Shown here in pieces: positions 62,805 to 64,000 of a DNA stretch of 64,000 nucleotides (within the stretch, counting starts at the first letter, position 1; each line of letters begins with the position of its first letter). Under the pieces are notes generated by a model. The model searched no databases, had not been told where the DNA came from, and was given only the letters and a program-made list of their open reading frames with translations. Position numbers and translations under genes: made by a program. The DNA is from UKL13-3 sp044353855 (GTDB taxonomy: Bacteria; Bacteroidota; Bacteroidia; UKL13-3), in contig JBILBF010000001.1 of assembly GCA_044353855.1 (NCBI GenBank), positions 310,001-374,000 of the forward strand, given 5' to 3'.

Positions 62805-64000
62805 ATGAAAAAACTACTATTCTTGTTTTTGACGACTCCTTTCGCATTGTTTTCACAATCTACTTTGCCTGCTTCTTGGTCTTTTATTAATCCTGCGCCA
62901 TCGGGTGCTGGATCTTCTAACCCAACAGGACCCGCAACAACATATACGGGTATCAATATGGATGGATGGAGCACAAAGCTGGATGCTTTTGTGGGAGGAA
63001 CAACTCCTTTTGTTTATGCGACAGGTTCGGATGGAAATGCTGCCTGCCGATTAGACGGCCAAGATGAATATGTACAACTTGCCTTTGCAGAAAAGCCGGG
63101 TGTGCTTACATATAGCATTAGAGGAACAGCCATAAGCCCAAACCCTCCTTTTTCAGGAAGTTTTAAAATACAAGAATCAATAACTGGTGCAACTTGGACC
63201 GACCTAAAAGTACATACCTCCATGACTTCAGGGTTTGCTAACGAATCCTTAACCCCTGCAACCACCTCTCGTTTTATTCGGTTTTATTACACCACAAAAG
63301 TTTCAGGTTCAAATGTGGCATTAGACAATATTATACTTGCCAAAGCGGGGCCAACCAACGCTGCTTCAATTCAAGTAAAACAAGGCACAAAAACCCTCGC
63401 TAATGGTTCAGACTATATTAATGGTAAGGCGGCTACTACTGTTTTTACAATCCAAAATTTAGGATTAGCAGAAGCGCTAACTTTTTCATCAATTACTCTT
63501 ACAGAAGAAAATGCTGGAGACTATACTCTTGTTTCGCCTCCCTCAACAATTGTTGCAAATGGGTCGGCAAACCTTACTGTTAATTTTGCTCCTGCATCAA
63601 ACGGAACCAGCAAAGCAACTATCCTTTTGGCAAGCAACGATTTAGATAATCCCTCCTTTTTGCTTCATTTATATGGCATTGGCGGGAACTTCGCTACCGA
63701 ACCTGTTGAACAAATAACAACCTGCAACATTCATAATGTAACGACATATGGTTTTAACTTATCCTATGTGCGAACTCCAGATGCCGAAAACTTTTTGGTT
63801 TTACGTAAAAAAGGAGGAACAATTTCTGATGTCCCTGTTGATGGGCAAACATATAAACGAGGCGATGTTATTGGTACATCACAAGTTGCCTATATTGGAC
63901 ACGACACCCTTGTTAAGCCCAACAATATTATTGCCAATACTGAATATCAATTTAAGATTTTTCCTTTTAATGGCCCTGCAACTTTTGAAAACTACCTTTC
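62805..64000 (+). CDS. Large secreted protein, N-terminal part (runs off window)
   Basis: A frame from ATG 62805 stays open for 398 codons to the edge. A signal peptide ends at LFSQS (about residue 19). Residues 20-170 look like a beta-sandwich with an RLDGQDEYVQLAF segment. From about 180 a choice-of-anchor-D/HYDIN-like Ig domain follows (IQNLGLAEALTFSSITL, LTVNFAPASNGT, SNDLDNPSFLLHLYGIG). The end visible here may start a fibronectin-like part. Such proteins often end with a T9SS tail and are surface or secreted. The C-terminus is not seen. Confidence 0.78.
   Translation, partial: MKKLLFLFLTTPFALFSQSTLPASWSFINPAPSGAGSSNPTGPATTYTGINMDGWSTKLDAFVGGTTPFVYATGSDGNAACRLDGQDEYVQLAFAEKPGVLTYSIRGTAISPNPPFSGSFKIQESITGATWTDLKVHTSMTSGFANESLTPATTSRFIRFYYTTKVSGSNVALDNIILAKAGPTNAASIQVKQGTKTLANGSDYINGKAATTVFTIQNLGLAEALTFSSITLTEENAGDYTLVSPPSTIVANGSANLTVNFAPASNGTSKATILLASNDLDNPSFLLHLYGIGGNFATEPVEQITTCNIHNVTTYGFNLSYVRTPDAENFLVLRKKGGTISDVPVDGQTYKRGDVIGTSQVAYIGHDTLVKPNNIIANTEYQFKIFPFNGPATFENYL

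Noticed and set aside
1..64000. CRISPR array, phage or insertion sequence
   Set aside because: No regular spaced repeats, phage structural genes or transposase genes were seen in the window.

Overview
This 64 kb window is a chromosomal segment of a member of the Bacteroidota (CFB group). The sequence shows this in several ways: AT-rich DNA, promoters of the TTTG(-33)/TAnnTTTG(-7) type, almost no Shine-Dalgarno sequences, a Por-secretion (T9SS) C-terminal tail on a secreted protease, families largely confined to Bacteroidota (DUF2851, DUF4834, DUF4468, the misnamed 'ABC transporter ATPase' family), and a KISTS-type MetG. The mix of menaquinone synthesis, carotenoids, aerobic phenylacetate degradation and cyanophycin metabolism suggests a free-living aerobic heterotroph, perhaps Chitinophagales- or Sphingobacteriales-like. 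Species cannot be read from the sequence alone.

Layout. 0-2.5 kb: a cyanophycin cluster, cphA (5' end only), cphB and an isoaspartyl peptidase. 2.5-6.6 kb: a methyltransferase, two flavoproteins (one with a 7-bp tandem repeat inside the gene) and small unknowns. 6.6-11.7 kb: ftsH, then menB and menD with a small secreted protein between them. 11.8-21.8 kb: housekeeping genes (PPIase, SET protein, exonuclease III, hydroxyacyl-CoA dehydrogenase, IscA-like, S20, Aat, YihY, Rieske, Pgk) mixed with small lipoproteins. 22.2-26.5 kb: the paaABCD epoxidase operon, a TetR repressor with a PaaR-like operator, and a decayed acetoacetyl-CoA reductase gene. 26.5-29.3 kb: an accessory patch with an odd SdpI-like protein, a T9SS metalloprotease, an intact tRNA-Arg(CCT), two broken tRNA-Arg-like copies with related GC-rich hairpins at the same D-arm position, and a small GIY-YIG nuclease gene. 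29.3-37.8 kb: metG, a two-component system, pspC, DUF2851, pyrF, an outer-membrane barrel and a TPR protein.

37.9-53.3 kb is a surface-polysaccharide locus: a WYL regulator, a PIG-V-like mannosyltransferase, an acyltransferase, six glycosyltransferase-like proteins (two with two GT2 domains), a Wzm/Wzt-type ABC exporter and an O-antigen ligase/polymerase-like protein. It is followed by marC and a carotenoid-tailoring run (CruF-like, CrtZ, lycopene cyclase). 55.9-64 kb holds a large EF-hand membrane protein, a short decayed-looking gap, a lipoprotein with four starch-binding-like modules, purL, and the start of a large secreted protein.

The strongest candidate for something undescribed is the tRNA-Arg/hairpin/GIY-YIG patch at 28.7-29.3 kb. 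Other points worth attention are a set of promoters whose -7 box ends 4-6 nt before the start codon (probable leaderless mRNAs), the frame-shifting 7-bp repeat in a reductase gene, and the two unusual modular proteins at 55.9-60.2 kb.
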